A stretch of 64,000 nt of DNA from Streptomyces klenkii (GCF_003626645.1 NZ_RBAM01000002.1:310001-374000); one strand, 5' to 3'; positions 1 to 8,633 are shown, counted from the stretch's first letter. The notes: generated by a model not told the origin, from the sequence alone. Numbers and translations are program-made.

Positions 1-1
1 C

Positions 2-265
2 GCCCCGGCCGTACGGGGCTGGCTCGACCACGCCGCGCCGGGCCCCGTGCGGGGGGCCGCGCCGGACGCACCGGCGGATCTCGCCGCGCCCGTGCAGCAG
101 CACGCCGTGGCCCAGTTGGAGCGGCTGCGCGCCTACCCCTGCGTACGGGAACGCCTCGGCGAGGGCACCCTGTCCCTCCACGCCTGGTACTACGAAGTGC
201 ACACCGGGGCCGTCAGCGCGCACCGCCCCGAGCGCGGCGGCCGAGCGCCGTTCGGGCCCCTGTGA
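2..265 (+). CDS. Beta-class carbonic anhydrase, C-terminal fragment (5' end outside window)
   Basis: The reading frame is open from the window edge to the TGA at 263-265. The fragment has the C-terminal signature of beta-carbonic anhydrases: an AVRGWL helix, a QL..L..YP.V stretch, and the LHAWYYEVHTG strand that closes the fold. The family interconverts CO2 and bicarbonate using zinc held by Cys-His-Cys; those residues lie upstream and cannot be checked. It runs directly into a SulP anion transporter gene, a common pairing in which the enzyme supplies or consumes bicarbonate at the transporter. Membership is fairly secure; activity cannot be judged from a fragment. Confidence 0.8.
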   Translation, partial: APAVRGWLDHAAPGPVRGAAPDAPADLAAPVQQHAVAQLERLRAYPCVRERLGEGTLSLHAWYYEVHTGAVSAHRPERGGRAPFGPL

Positions 266-321
266 CGCGGCCTGCGCCCCACGTTCCCCGACCGCACCAC
301 GAGGAAGAACCCTCATCCGCC

Positions 322-1830
322 ATGCACGCAACCCTCAGAACCTTCGCGTCCCTCAAGAGCGCCGCCGCGGTGCGGCGTGAGGTGCTCGCCTCCCTCGTCG
401 TCTTCCTGGTGGCCCTGCCCCTGTGCGTGGGCGTGGCCGTCGCCTCCGGGGTGCCCGCCGAACTCGGCCTGATCACCGGCATCGTCGGCGGCCTGGTCGT
501 GGGCGCCCTGCCCGGCAGCAGCCTTCAGGTCAGCGGGCCCGCCGCCGGCCTGACGGTGCTCGTCTACGAGGCCGTCCAGCAGTTCGGGCTCGGCGCGCTC
601 GGGGCGCTCGTCCTGGCCGCCGGCCTGGTCCAACTCGCCCTCGGCGCACTGGGCTTCGGACGGTGGTTCCGCGCCATCTCCGTCGCCGTCGTCCAGGGCA
701 TGCTCACCGGCATCGGGCTCGTCCTGCTCCTCGGCCAGCTCTACACCATGGCCGGGCGCAAGGCCCCCGGCTCCGGCCCCGCGAAGATCGCCGGCCTGCC
801 GGGCCTGCTGTCCGCCGTCGCCACCGACCGCGCGGCGCTCACCGCCTTCGCGGTCGGCGCCGGCACCATCGCCGTCCTGGTGCTGTGGAAGCGGCTCCCG
901 GCGAAGGTGCGGGTCGTCCCGGCTCCCCTCGCGGCGGTCGCGCTGGCCACGGCGGTGACCGTCGCGGCGGGCCTGGACGTGGCCCACGTGGAGGTGCAGG
1001 GCCTCGCCGACGCCGTCCGGCCGCCCGGCCTGGACGACCTGGGCGCGCTCGGCAGCGTGGCCGCCCTCGGCACGGTGCTCGCCTTCGCGCTCATCGCCTC
1101 GGCGGAGAGCCTGTTCAGCGCGGCGGCCGTCGACCGCATGCACGACGGCCCCCGCACCGACTACGACAAGGAGCTGATGGCCCAGGGCGTGGGCAACACG
1201 GTGTGCGGCGCGCTCGGCGCCCTGCCCATGACCGCGGTGATCGTCCGCAGCTCCGCCAACGTCCAGGCGGGGGCGCGCACTTCGCTCTCCCGCATCCTGC
1301 ACGGCCTGTGGCTGCTGCTCTTCGCGGTGCTGCTGCCGGCCGCGATCGGCGTCATCCCGCTGGCCGCCCTCGCGGGCGTCCTCGTCCACGCGGGCTGCAA
1401 GCTCGTCCCCGTCAAGGAGCTCGGCCCCCTGTGGCGCGAGCACCGCGGCGAGGCCGTCGTCCTCGGGGTCACGGCCGTGGCGATCGTCGCGACCAACATG
1501 TTCGAGGGCGTGGTGCTCGGCCTGCTGCTCGCCGTCGTGAAGACGGCGTGGGAGACCTCGCACGCCCACGTCGCCACCCGCGAACTGACCGGCGGCAGGC
1601 TCGTCGTGACGGTGACCGGCAACGCCACGTTCCTGCGCCTGCCCAAAATCCTGGAGACCCTGGAGTCCCTCCCCAAGGACAAACCCATAGAGCTCGACCT
1701 GACCGGCCTCCGGCACCTGGACCACGCGTGCCGCACGGCCCTGGAGAACTGGGCGGAGCGGCACCACGACGCGGGGACGGAGCCGGTGCTCCTGAGACCG
1801 ATGGCCGAAAAGGCGGGAATCCCGGCATAG
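322..1830 (+). CDS. SulP family inorganic anion transporter (SLC26-like)
   Basis: This is an integral membrane anion transporter, likely for bicarbonate or sulfate. The N-terminal membrane segment (VVFLVALPLCVGVAVASG, about residues 24-41) is followed by the characteristic GLITGIVGG and QVSGPAAGLTV motifs. About 10-14 hydrophobic segments precede a C-terminal STAS domain (about residues 415-500). The start chosen is ATG 322, which leaves a normal short cytoplasmic N-terminus and has GAGGAAG upstream. A GTG at 262, overlapping the carbonic anhydrase stop as GTGA, would add 20 residues and is a real alternative. The carbonic anhydrase neighbour favours bicarbonate as substrate, by inference only. 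Confidence 0.9.
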   Translation: MHATLRTFASLKSAAAVRREVLASLVVFLVALPLCVGVAVASGVPAELGLITGIVGGLVVGALPGSSLQVSGPAAGLTVLVYEAVQQFGLGALGALVLAAGLVQLALGALGFGRWFRAISVAVVQGMLTGIGLVLLLGQLYTMAGRKAPGSGPAKIAGLPGLLSAVATDRAALTAFAVGAGTIAVLVLWKRLPAKVRVVPAPLAAVALATAVTVAAGLDVAHVEVQGLADAVRPPGLDDLGALGSVAALGTVLAFALIASAESLFSAAAVDRMHDGPRTDYDKELMAQGVGNTVCGALGALPMTAVIVRSSANVQAGARTSLSRILHGLWLLLFAVLLPAAIGVIPLAALAGVLVHAGCKLVPVKELGPLWREHRGEAVVLGVTAVAIVATNMFEGVVLGLLLAVVKTAWETSHAHVATRELTGGRLVVTVTGNATFLRLPKILETLESLPKDKPIELDLTGLRHLDHACRTALENWAERHHDAGTEPVLLRPMAEKAGIPA

Positions 1831-1879
1831 GAATCCCGGGGCGGGAATCCCGTCGTCGTCAGGAAGGCCGGGCGGGGGA

Positions 1880-2749
1880 TCAAAAGCCGTCGTCCCCCGC
1901 CCAGTCCCGCAGCCAGCGCGGATCCGCCCGGTCGCCGCGCCGGACGAACCGTACGTCCACGGACAGCCGCATCGCCGCCGTCCGCGTGTCGAGGGACGCG
2001 TGGACGATGTGCGGCAGGTGGGCGGTGACGTCGCCCGCCGCGTAGTCCGCCCACAGCCAGCGGCGGCCGAGCGCGCGGGCCGTCCGGGCCAGGTCGTGGC
2101 TGATCGGGCGACGGTCGTGCGGGCGGTCCGCGCCGGCGCGGAGGGAGGCGTACGAGGCGGGGGAGAGGGCGTGCGAGCCCTCCAGGTAGACCAGTCCGCC
2201 GGTGGCGGGCGGGCAGTCGCCGAGCGGGATCCACAGCGTGAGCACCCGGTCCGTGCCGCGGTCCAGGTAGGCGCGGTCGGTGTGGGCGCGCGAGGCGGTC
2301 CGCGCGCCGCGGTGGAAGTGGCGCAGGATGCGGCGCGGCAGCATCACGGCCGGGCCGCCCAGCAGGGCGCCGGCCACGGCCGTGAGGGCGGGGGACGCCA
2401 GGAACCGGCGAAACGTCTCCGAGCGGACGAACGCGTACGCCGGGTGGCCCGGGACGCCGTGGGGCGGGAGCCCCGGCGGCACCCGGCCGGAGAAGACGCC
2501 CTCCCGGGGCGCGGTCCCGGGGGCGAGCAGGACGGGGTCGCACGCCGCGAAGTACGCCTCCCGCAGCCGCAGGACCTCGGCCCGGGCCAGCATCCCGCGC
2601 AGGTACAGGCACCCCTCCGCCGCCAGCCGCTCCCGCGCCGCGTCCGGGCGGCCGAGCAGGTGCGCGCCGTCCCGCATAGGCCCGGGGGCGAACAGGGTGC
2701 GGTCGGAGAGGTCGAGGGGCAGGCCCTGGGACGAGACGACCGGCGGCAT
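1880..2749 (-). CDS. Phytanoyl-CoA dioxygenase (PhyH) family Fe(II)/2-oxoglutarate oxygenase
   Basis: The 289-residue protein has the PhyH double-stranded beta-helix layout. H156 and D158 (HTD) form the first two iron ligands, a distal His lies at 247 or 250 (PHIVHAS), and R261 sits where the 2-oxoglutarate carboxylate is bound. Such enzymes hydroxylate small molecules and are frequent in natural-product clusters. This is the last gene of the minus-strand operon; its ATG overlaps the stop of the LuxE-like gene as ATGA, so translation is probably coupled. No TTA codon was found. The substrate is unknown, but the position suggests late tailoring of the operon's product. Confidence 0.85.
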   Translation of the reverse strand: MPPVVSSQGLPLDLSDRTLFAPGPMRDGAHLLGRPDAARERLAAEGCLYLRGMLARAEVLRLREAYFAACDPVLLAPGTAPREGVFSGRVPPGLPPHGVPGHPAYAFVRSETFRRFLASPALTAVAGALLGGPAVMLPRRILRHFHRGARTASRAHTDRAYLDRGTDRVLTLWIPLGDCPPATGGLVYLEGSHALSPASYASLRAGADRPHDRRPISHDLARTARALGRRWLWADYAAGDVTAHLPHIVHASLDTRTAAMRLSVDVRFVRRGDRADPRWLRDWAGDDGF

Positions 2750-3855
2750 CAGTACACGCCTTCGACCTCGTCGCCCTGATCCTCCCGCCCTTCCCCTTCT
2801 TCCCCCTCTTTACGCCACGGTCTGACGTCCGCCACGCCGTCCCACGGGAACCACGGGTGCGGCCCGGTGCGCACCGCGCTGTCCCGCTCCAGGAGGTTCG
2901 GCAGGAACAGGTCCTCCAGGAGCGTCGTGGCGCGCACCCGCCCGCGCTCGCCCACCGCGACCTCCCGCCACGGGTCCGCCGGATCGGTCACCGTCAGCAC
3001 GGCGAACGGCGGCGGGAGGTGGTACGAGCGCGACGACGAGCCCACCGGCTCGGCTTGCAGGGCGTGGCCGACGAGCGTGTTGCCGTAGGTGTCGATCCAC
3101 TGCACGCCGGTCAACTGCTCCTCGCGCAGGTACTCCGCCTCCGCCGGCGTGCACGACGTGCCGCCCGTGCACACGGCGCGCAGCCCGTAGGCGCTCAGCG
3201 GCTCCGGCAGCCGCATGGCGAGCGCGAGCAGCAGCCGCGACGTGGTGAACAGCAGCGTGGGCCGCTCGGCGGTCAGCAGGGTCTCCGTCTGGGCTACGAG
3301 GTGGGCCGTGTACGCGTCCGCCTCGCCGCGGGCGCGCAGCTCGGCCTTGACCCAGCGCGGGTCGAAGTCCACGGCGAAGACCGCGCCGTGCCAGCTGTCG
3401 GCCAGGCCCTCCACGAAGTGGCCGTACGCGTGCGGCCCGCCCGGCGTCATCGCCAGGACGTCGCCGCCCGCGACGCCGCGCGCCTCCAGCAGCGTGCGGT
3501 AGATCCGTACGTCCGCGTCCAGCCGGGAGACGTTGACGACCCGGCACGGCGGCCCCGTCGTGCCGCCCGTCTCGAACACCCGGAACGGCCGTCCGCGGTA
3601 GCCGCGCGGCAGCAGGTCCCGGGCGCTCGCCCGGCGCAGCTCCTCCTTGTCGAACAGGCCGAAGAGCCTCAGGTCGGCGAAGCCGCCGACGTCGTACAGC
3701 GGGTCGAAGCCCAGGCCCGCGCGGCGGCCGAGCCAGAACGGCGAACCGGTCGCGGGGGAGAAGTGCCAGCGCATCATCCGCCGGGTCCACTCGTCCAGGC
3801 CGGTCCGGAGCTCCGGCACCCGGTCGCACATCGCCTCGAAGAGGACCCCCGTCAC
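2749..3855 (-). CDS. LuxE/PaaK-like acyl-activating enzyme (acyl-protein synthetase family)
   Basis: The 368-residue protein resembles LuxE acyl-protein synthetases and PaaK-type adenylating enzymes. An ATP-binding loop FETGGTTGPP lies at about residues 94-103 and a GGTSCTPAEAEYL segment in the core. LuxE activates a carboxylate as acyl-AMP and passes the acyl group to LuxC for reduction. The start is GTG 3855, overlapping the LuxC-like stop as GTGA; the open frame continues upstream but has no LuxE-like sequence there. The C-terminal 20 residues are unusually acidic (repeated EGE/ED). No luciferase genes are nearby, so the role is metabolic. Substrate acid unknown. Confidence 0.8.
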   Translation of the reverse strand: MTGVLFEAMCDRVPELRTGLDEWTRRMMRWHFSPATGSPFWLGRRAGLGFDPLYDVGGFADLRLFGLFDKEELRRASARDLLPRGYRGRPFRVFETGGTTGPPCRVVNVSRLDADVRIYRTLLEARGVAGGDVLAMTPGGPHAYGHFVEGLADSWHGAVFAVDFDPRWVKAELRARGEADAYTAHLVAQTETLLTAERPTLLFTTSRLLLALAMRLPEPLSAYGLRAVCTGGTSCTPAEAEYLREEQLTGVQWIDTYGNTLVGHALQAEPVGSSSRSYHLPPPFAVLTVTDPADPWREVAVGERGRVRATTLLEDLFLPNLLERDSAVRTGPHPWFPWDGVADVRPWRKEGEEGEGREDQGDEVEGVY

Positions 3856-5123
3856 AGCGCGCCTCCCCGCGGCCGGTGGACGAACGACGAACCCGCGGCG
3901 ACGGCCGCGGCTCCGGCGGGTGACGCGGCCAGCACCGCGACGAAGGGGAACGGCACCTCCCGGCCGACCAGCGGGTGGCCGGGGCCCGCCCCCGCCCCCA
4001 GCAGGGCGAGCGCGGGCAGCGCGTACTCCGCGCCGCCGGTGCCGCGGGCGGCAGGAGGCCGCCGCGTGAGCATCCGGTCGCCCGGCCCCAGCCCCTCGCG
4101 CAGCCGCCGCGCGCACCGGCCGGCCTCGCCGGGCACCCGGAAGGCCGCGAGCGGCAGCCGGTCGTCCACGGGCTCGGTGCGGATGGCGTCCAGGGCGGCG
4201 GCGAGGCACCGGGCGACGCCGCAGGCGAGGGCCCGGGTAGCAGCGTGCGCCTCCTCCGCGCCCCTCCCCGTGCTCACCTCCTCCTCGCTCACACACACCA
4301 CCGTGCGGACGTTGCTACAGAACCTTCCGCCGTCCCCCGCCACCAGCGGCAGCAGCCACTCCACCGCGCCTGCCGGGTCCGTGCCGGGCGGGAGGAGCGC
4401 GCAGCCGCGGCCCGGGCCGCGTACGTGCAGCCGGTCCGAGGCTCCGGTGCGTACGGCGGTACGCACGGCCGCCGACAGCCCCGCGCCCCCGTAGACGGTC
4501 TGCCGGTCCGTCAGGCCGACCAGGGTGCGCAAGGCGGACTGCTCGGTGGGGTAGAAGCCCAGCCGCTCCGGCGGCCAGCCCGCCTCCAGCAGGGCGGCGA
4601 CCATACGCGCCGCGGACAGGGGCTCCCGGCGGCTGGGCCGGACCCACACGGCCGCGCTGCGGGCGGCCTCGGCGAGCACCGACTCCAGGCAGGTGAACGT
4701 GTTGCCGGGCAGGGACACCAGGGCGAGCGCTCCGTCGGGCTCCTCCACGGCATACGGGGTAGCCGCGCGCAGCAGACCGCACCAGCGGTCCGTGAGCGCG
4801 GCCGGTATCCCGGCGGTCTCCCACAGCGCCGTACGGAAGTCCGCCGCGCTCTGCTCGCCGAGCCCGCCGACGGTCACCGTGCCGCGGTCTAAGAGGCCGA
4901 GCGCGGTGCCGATCAGCTTGCGCCGGGCGGCCGGCGGAAGGCTCCCGGCGGGCGGCTCGTACCGGCGCCGGTCCGCGACCGCCACGGCCTCCGGGACGAG
5001 CGACAAGGAGAGCCGCCCGGAGTGGCCTGGGAGGGCCACGGTGTCCGCAGAAGGCTGCCAGGTGCCCCGCCGGAAGGCCCGCACCTGCACCGCGCTCCGG
5101 TGCGTTCGCGTCGCCCCCGTCAT
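3852..5123 (-). CDS. LuxC-like acyl reductase (aldehyde dehydrogenase superfamily)
   Basis: The 423-residue protein matches the LuxC acyl-CoA/acyl-protein reductase family. The LVSLPGNTFTCLES segment (about 135-149) belongs to the Rossmann region, and C269 in GGRFCSNVRT is the expected acyl-thioester nucleophile. The reaction expected is NADPH-dependent reduction of an acyl group delivered by the LuxE-like partner to a free aldehyde. Starting at ATG 5123, it overlaps the upstream fusion gene as ATGA and the downstream gene as GTGA. Residue 78 is encoded by TTA (4892-4890), so translation should need the bldA tRNA. The aldehyde could feed the aminotransferase encoded just upstream. Confidence 0.82.
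   Translation of the reverse strand: MTGATRTHRSAVQVRAFRRGTWQPSADTVALPGHSGRLSLSLVPEAVAVADRRRYEPPAGSLPPAARRKLIGTALGLLDRGTVTVGGLGEQSAADFRTALWETAGIPAALTDRWCGLLRAATPYAVEEPDGALALVSLPGNTFTCLESVLAEAARSAAVWVRPSRREPLSAARMVAALLEAGWPPERLGFYPTEQSALRTLVGLTDRQTVYGGAGLSAAVRTAVRTGASDRLHVRGPGRGCALLPPGTDPAGAVEWLLPLVAGDGGRFCSNVRTVVCVSEEEVSTGRGAEEAHAATRALACGVARCLAAALDAIRTEPVDDRLPLAAFRVPGEAGRCARRLREGLGPGDRMLTRRPPAARGTGGAEYALPALALLGAGAGPGHPLVGREVPFPFVAVLAASPAGAAAVAAGSSFVHRPRGGAL
4890..4892 (-). other. In-frame TTA (bldA-dependent) codon in the LuxC-like gene
   Basis: The triplet encodes Leu78 (TLGLLDR context) in frame from ATG 5123. In Streptomyces the only tRNA reading UUA is bldA, so the codon ties translation to development. 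Confidence 0.85.
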
Positions 5124-7318
5124 GACAGCTCGCTCCGCAGCGCCGCCGCCACCCGGAACTGCTCGGCCTCCGTCAGCGACGGGTACAGCGGCAGAGCCAC
5201 GTGCCGCCCGGCGAACCAGCGCGCCCGGAGGAAGGCCACCGGGTCCCCGCCGCCCCCGGCGCCTGCCGCGCCGCCCCGGAAGAACGGCTGGTCGCACAGC
5301 AGCGTGTCGTAGACCTCCCCGGCCGCCGCGACGCCGTGCCGCTCGCGCAGGCGCGCCTTGAACGCGGCCCGGTCGACGCCGTCGTCCAGATAGGCGAGGT
5401 ACTTGTAGAAGTTGCTGCCCGACGCCTTCGGGACCGGGAACGGCCGCAGGCCGCCCATGCCCGCCAGGAGCTCGTCGTAGCGGGCGGCCGCGGCGCGCCG
5501 CGCGGCCAGCGCCGTGCCGAAGCGCTCCAGGTCGACCGTGCCGACGGCCGCGGGCAGTTCGCCCATCCGCCAGTTCCCGCCGGGCCGGTCATGCCGCCCC
5601 GGGTCCGCGGCCGAGCGGCCGTGGTCGCGCCAGCACCGGGCTGCCTCCATGTCGCCGGCGCGCGCACCGGTCAGCAGGCCGCCCTCGCCGCTGGTGGCCA
5701 CCTTCGTCGGGAAGAACGAGAACGCCCCGAACCGGCCGAAGGCCCCCGCCGCCCGCCCGTCCAGCGTGCTGCCGAACGCGTGCGCCGCGTCCTCCAGCAC
5801 CGGGACACCGCGCTCGCGGCACTCCTCCAGCAGCGCCTCCAGCGCGGGCGAGACGACGCCGCCGATGTGGACGGGCACCACGGCGGCGACGTCCCGCTCG
5901 CCGTCCAGGGCCCGCCGCAGCGCCTCCGGGTCCATGCCCAGCCCGTCGAGTTCGATGTCCACGAAGCGCACCCGCGCCCCGGCCCGTACGGCCGCGGCCG
6001 CCGTCGCGAAGAAGGTGTTGACCGGGGTGAGGACGGTGCGCCCTGCGACGTCCAGGATGCGCAGCGCGATCTCCAGGGCGGCCGTGCCCGAGCTGACGGC
6101 GACGGCCTCCCGGCCACCGGTCCAGGTGCGCGCCAGCGCCTCGAAGCGGGCCGCTTCCGGACCCTGGGTGAGGACGCCGGAGGCGAGGGCGGCGTCCACG
6201 CGGTCGGTGACCGTACGGCGCTCGTCCGCGGTGAAGCGGACGCGCTGGGCGGGCACGGGGGCCGCGGAGGCCGCCGGGGACGCGCAGGGGCCGGCGAGCG
6301 AGCGGGAGAAGAAGGCGGCGGCGCGGTCCCGGTCGGTGCCGTGGCCGAGGTCCAGCTCCAGGACCTCCAGCCGGTCCGCGGCGCCCGCACCGGCGTACGC
6401 GCGGCGCACCGCGGCCGCGGCCTCGCGCGCGTCCGCCGGGTCGAGGAACGGGTCCCGCAGCCCGTACTGGAGCTGCAAGGGAGCGGGGGCGAGCGCCCCG
6501 TAGAGCTCCGGCAGGTCGGCGTACTCCAGGATGCCCGGCAGGGCGGCGCCCTCGAAGCCGGTCAGCAGCCGGGCGAACAGGGCGGGGTAGCTGCCGAGGT
6601 GGCCCGCCGCGCACACCGGCAGCGGCTCCGGCGCGAGCAGCGCCGTGTGCAGCGCGACGGCCGCGCCGAGGCTGTGCCCGAACAGCCCGGTGCGGCCGGC
6701 CGCGGCCCGGGGGTGGCCGCGGAGCCAGCCCAGGGCGGCGAGGGCGTCGCCCAGGAGGGCGCCCAGCAGTGAGTGGCCGCGCAGGGCGAAGGCGTGCGCG
6801 AGGACGGTGCCCTCGTCGCGCCCGGCGAGGCGGTCCGCGTCCAGGCCGCCGTCGATGCCGTGGTCGAGGGCGAGGGTGAGGAAGCCCGCGCGGGCGAGGT
6901 GCGCGGCGACGTCGCGGTCGGGGTGGTCGGGCGGCTCCGCGCCGGTCAGCTGGTCCAGCCGGGCGTTCCTGCCGCCGAGGACGAGCACGGCGGGCAGGGG
7001 GCCGGTGCCGGCGGGGGCGAGCACCGCGGCACGGAACCTGCCCCGGGCCGGGCTGTCGAACAGCAGCCGCTCCCGTACAAAACCGTCACTCTCCTCCGGA
7101 GGGCCGTCCGGAGCCGCCGCCAGGGTGTCCTGCCCGGCCCGGGCGAGCCGTTCCACGACGGCCCGCACGCGCCGCGACCAGTCGGCGGACGGGCCGGCGG
7201 ACAGGCCGGTGGGCGGGCCGGCGGACGCGGCAGTCCCGGACGTTCCGGCACCCGCCCCCGGGGCGGGACCCAGCGCGCGCTCGACGGAGAGAAGCTGACG
7301 TAAACGATGGATCTGCAT
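5120..7318 (-). CDS. Two-domain protein: alpha/beta-hydrolase fused to DegT/DnrJ/EryC1 aminotransferase
   Basis: One uninterrupted 732-residue frame joins two enzymes. Residues about 80-345 are an alpha/beta-hydrolase of the dienelactone-hydrolase type, with nucleophile S216 in GHSLG, a likely acid D289 and H326 in LGHGTD. Residues about 355-732 form a PLP aminotransferase of the DegT family, with SSGTAAL at 409-415, LEDAAHAFGS at 508-517 and Schiff-base K539 in FPTKV. Both active sites look intact. The start is ATG 7318 with GAAGGG upstream. Residue 6 is a TTA leucine (7303-7301), an extreme early bldA checkpoint. The linker (345-360) is Ala/Pro-rich. I do not recall this fusion; probable role is amination of the LuxC aldehyde or a keto-sugar. 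Confidence 0.85.
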   Translation of the reverse strand: MQIHRLRQLLSVERALGPAPGAGAGTSGTAASAGPPTGLSAGPSADWSRRVRAVVERLARAGQDTLAAAPDGPPEESDGFVRERLLFDSPARGRFRAAVLAPAGTGPLPAVLVLGGRNARLDQLTGAEPPDHPDRDVAAHLARAGFLTLALDHGIDGGLDADRLAGRDEGTVLAHAFALRGHSLLGALLGDALAALGWLRGHPRAAAGRTGLFGHSLGAAVALHTALLAPEPLPVCAAGHLGSYPALFARLLTGFEGAALPGILEYADLPELYGALAPAPLQLQYGLRDPFLDPADAREAAAAVRRAYAGAGAADRLEVLELDLGHGTDRDRAAAFFSRSLAGPCASPAASAAPVPAQRVRFTADERRTVTDRVDAALASGVLTQGPEAARFEALARTWTGGREAVAVSSGTAALEIALRILDVAGRTVLTPVNTFFATAAAAVRAGARVRFVDIELDGLGMDPEALRRALDGERDVAAVVPVHIGGVVSPALEALLEECRERGVPVLEDAAHAFGSTLDGRAAGAFGRFGAFSFFPTKVATSGEGGLLTGARAGDMEAARCWRDHGRSAADPGRHDRPGGNWRMGELPAAVGTVDLERFGTALAARRAAAARYDELLAGMGGLRPFPVPKASGSNFYKYLAYLDDGVDRAAFKARLRERHGVAAAGEVYDTLLCDQPFFRGGAAGAGGGGDPVAFLRARWFAGRHVALPLYPSLTEAEQFRVAAALRSELS
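7301..7303 (-). other. In-frame TTA (bldA-dependent) codon in the hydrolase-aminotransferase gene
   Basis: The triplet encodes Leu6 of the fusion protein (MQIHRLRQ). The very early position means little protein would be made before the ribosome stalls without bldA tRNA. Confidence 0.85.
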
Positions 7319-7349
7319 GGAGCCCTTCGCAGTACGCGGGGGTACGTCG

Positions 7350-8555
7350 TCAGACGAAGTCGGCGTGCAGGGTGGAGGGCACCTCCAGCGCGTACGCGCC
7401 GAGGGCGTCGTCAAGTTTGACCTGTCCGCCCCGCAGGAGCTCCAGGAGCTCGTTCTGCGGCCGGTAGAAGCAGGACTTGCACAGGTCCGTCCGGAGCGGG
7501 TTGGAGGCCTCCCACTCCGCCCGCGGCCCGCCGTCCAGCACGCCCGCATACCCGTCCTCGATCACGTTGCCGATGCGGTAGCGGCTGTTGAGATGGACCT
7601 GCGGGCAGGGGTAGAGGTGCCCGTCCGCGCCGACGGCGGTCACGAAGCGGCTGTAGTGACAGCGCTCGAAGTCGCCCTCCACGGCCTCCACCCGGTCCAT
7701 CGGGCCGCGGTCGAGCTTGGGCACGGAGACCTCGAAGCCCGGGGCGGCCAGCTCCGCAGCCCCGGCCAGGGCGGCCGTGATCTCGTCCATCACCGGCTCG
7801 ATCGTCCGGTGGCCCAGAGCGGAGTAGAACTCCGGCTCGAAGCGGACGTAGTGCGCCCCGGCCTCCCGGGCGACCCGCGCGGCGGCCACGATCTCGCGGT
7901 GGTTCCGCTCGGTGATCACGTAATTGAAGCCGATGCGGAAGTCGGGGTCGATCGCCGACTGCCGCAGCCTGCCGACGTTGTCCAGGAAGGAGGCGAAGGT
8001 GTGCTCGCGGTCGCGGGTGATCTCCGCGAAGGTGGCCTCCGTGCCCGCATTGAGGCCGATCCGCACCCACGTGTGCGTGCTGGCCACGCACTCGGCCATC
8101 GCGGGCCGCCCCAGCCGGGAGCCGTTGGTGATCAGGCCGATCCGCAGGCCCGCCTCGTGCCCGGCGTCGCAGACGGCCGGATACCCCGGGTGGATCGTGC
8201 ACTCGCCGCTGCCGCAGAACGTGACCGCGCGGCCCTCATTGGCGGCGAATTCCCGTAACAGGGAAATCGCGTTCTCCGTGGAGATGACGTCCTTGAACGA
8301 GAAAAGGTCGTAGAACTGCTCCTCGGCGGGGGAGTGGAAGTTGCAGAATGCGCAGCGCATATTGCAGGCACCCATGATGCCGATGCGCATGTGGACGGGC
8401 CGGATCTCCCCGCCCTCGACGAAGCGGCGGAGCAGTTCGCCGTGCGCGAGGACCTTCTGCGGTGAGTGCGCCCGGTCGAGGCTGACCACGGGCAGTCCGG
8501 GACGGCTGGTGGGGGCGGCCGCTTCGTAACTCCGCACGGGTGCGGTGTCGTTCAT
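7350..8555 (-). CDS. Radical SAM enzyme with SPASM/twitch-like C-terminus
   Basis: The 401-residue protein has the radical SAM cluster motif C64-x3-C68-x2-C71 in GACNMRCAFC. Conserved GSGECTIHPGY and GLITNGS motifs follow. C-terminal cysteines (FERCHY, YPCPQ, LCKSC) suggest at least one auxiliary Fe-S cluster. It should generate a 5'-deoxyadenosyl radical to modify a carbon skeleton; the substrate is not evident and no precursor peptide was found nearby. The start is ATG 8555 with GAGAGGAA upstream; an upstream in-frame extension looks non-coding. It is the first gene of the operon, and residue 100 is TTA (8258-8256). Confidence 0.85.
   Translation of the reverse strand: MNDTAPVRSYEAAAPTSRPGLPVVSLDRAHSPQKVLAHGELLRRFVEGGEIRPVHMRIGIMGACNMRCAFCNFHSPAEEQFYDLFSFKDVISTENAISLLREFAANEGRAVTFCGSGECTIHPGYPAVCDAGHEAGLRIGLITNGSRLGRPAMAECVASTHTWVRIGLNAGTEATFAEITRDREHTFASFLDNVGRLRQSAIDPDFRIGFNYVITERNHREIVAAARVAREAGAHYVRFEPEFYSALGHRTIEPVMDEITAALAGAAELAAPGFEVSVPKLDRGPMDRVEAVEGDFERCHYSRFVTAVGADGHLYPCPQVHLNSRYRIGNVIEDGYAGVLDGGPRAEWEASNPLRTDLCKSCFYRPQNELLELLRGGQVKLDDALGAYALEVPSTLHADFV
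8256..8258 (-). other. In-frame TTA (bldA-dependent) codon in the radical SAM gene
   Basis: The triplet encodes Leu100 (AISLLREF) in frame from ATG 8555. It is the third TTA in this operon. Confidence 0.85.
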
Positions 8556-8604
8556 GGAGTTCCTCTCGCACGGCTCTCGCAAGGCCAGAGGTTCGGCGCG
8601 GGTG

Positions 8605-8633
8605 ACACTAGGAGCCGCCGTGACGACCGTCAA
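8605..8633 (-). promoter_or_regulatory. Predicted HrdB-type promoter of the five-gene operon
   Basis: On the minus strand a -35 TTGACG (8633-8628) and a -10 TAGTGT (8610-8605) are separated by exactly 17 bp, close to the vegetative consensus. Transcription would begin near 8598, giving a leader of roughly 43 nt before the ATG at 8555. The DasR-like box abuts the upstream edge of the -35. Confidence 0.65.

Noticed and set aside
2749..5123. LuxC/LuxE as part of a bioluminescence operon
   Set aside because: No luxA or luxB luciferase genes are in the window, and the neighbours are radical SAM, aminotransferase and PhyH genes.
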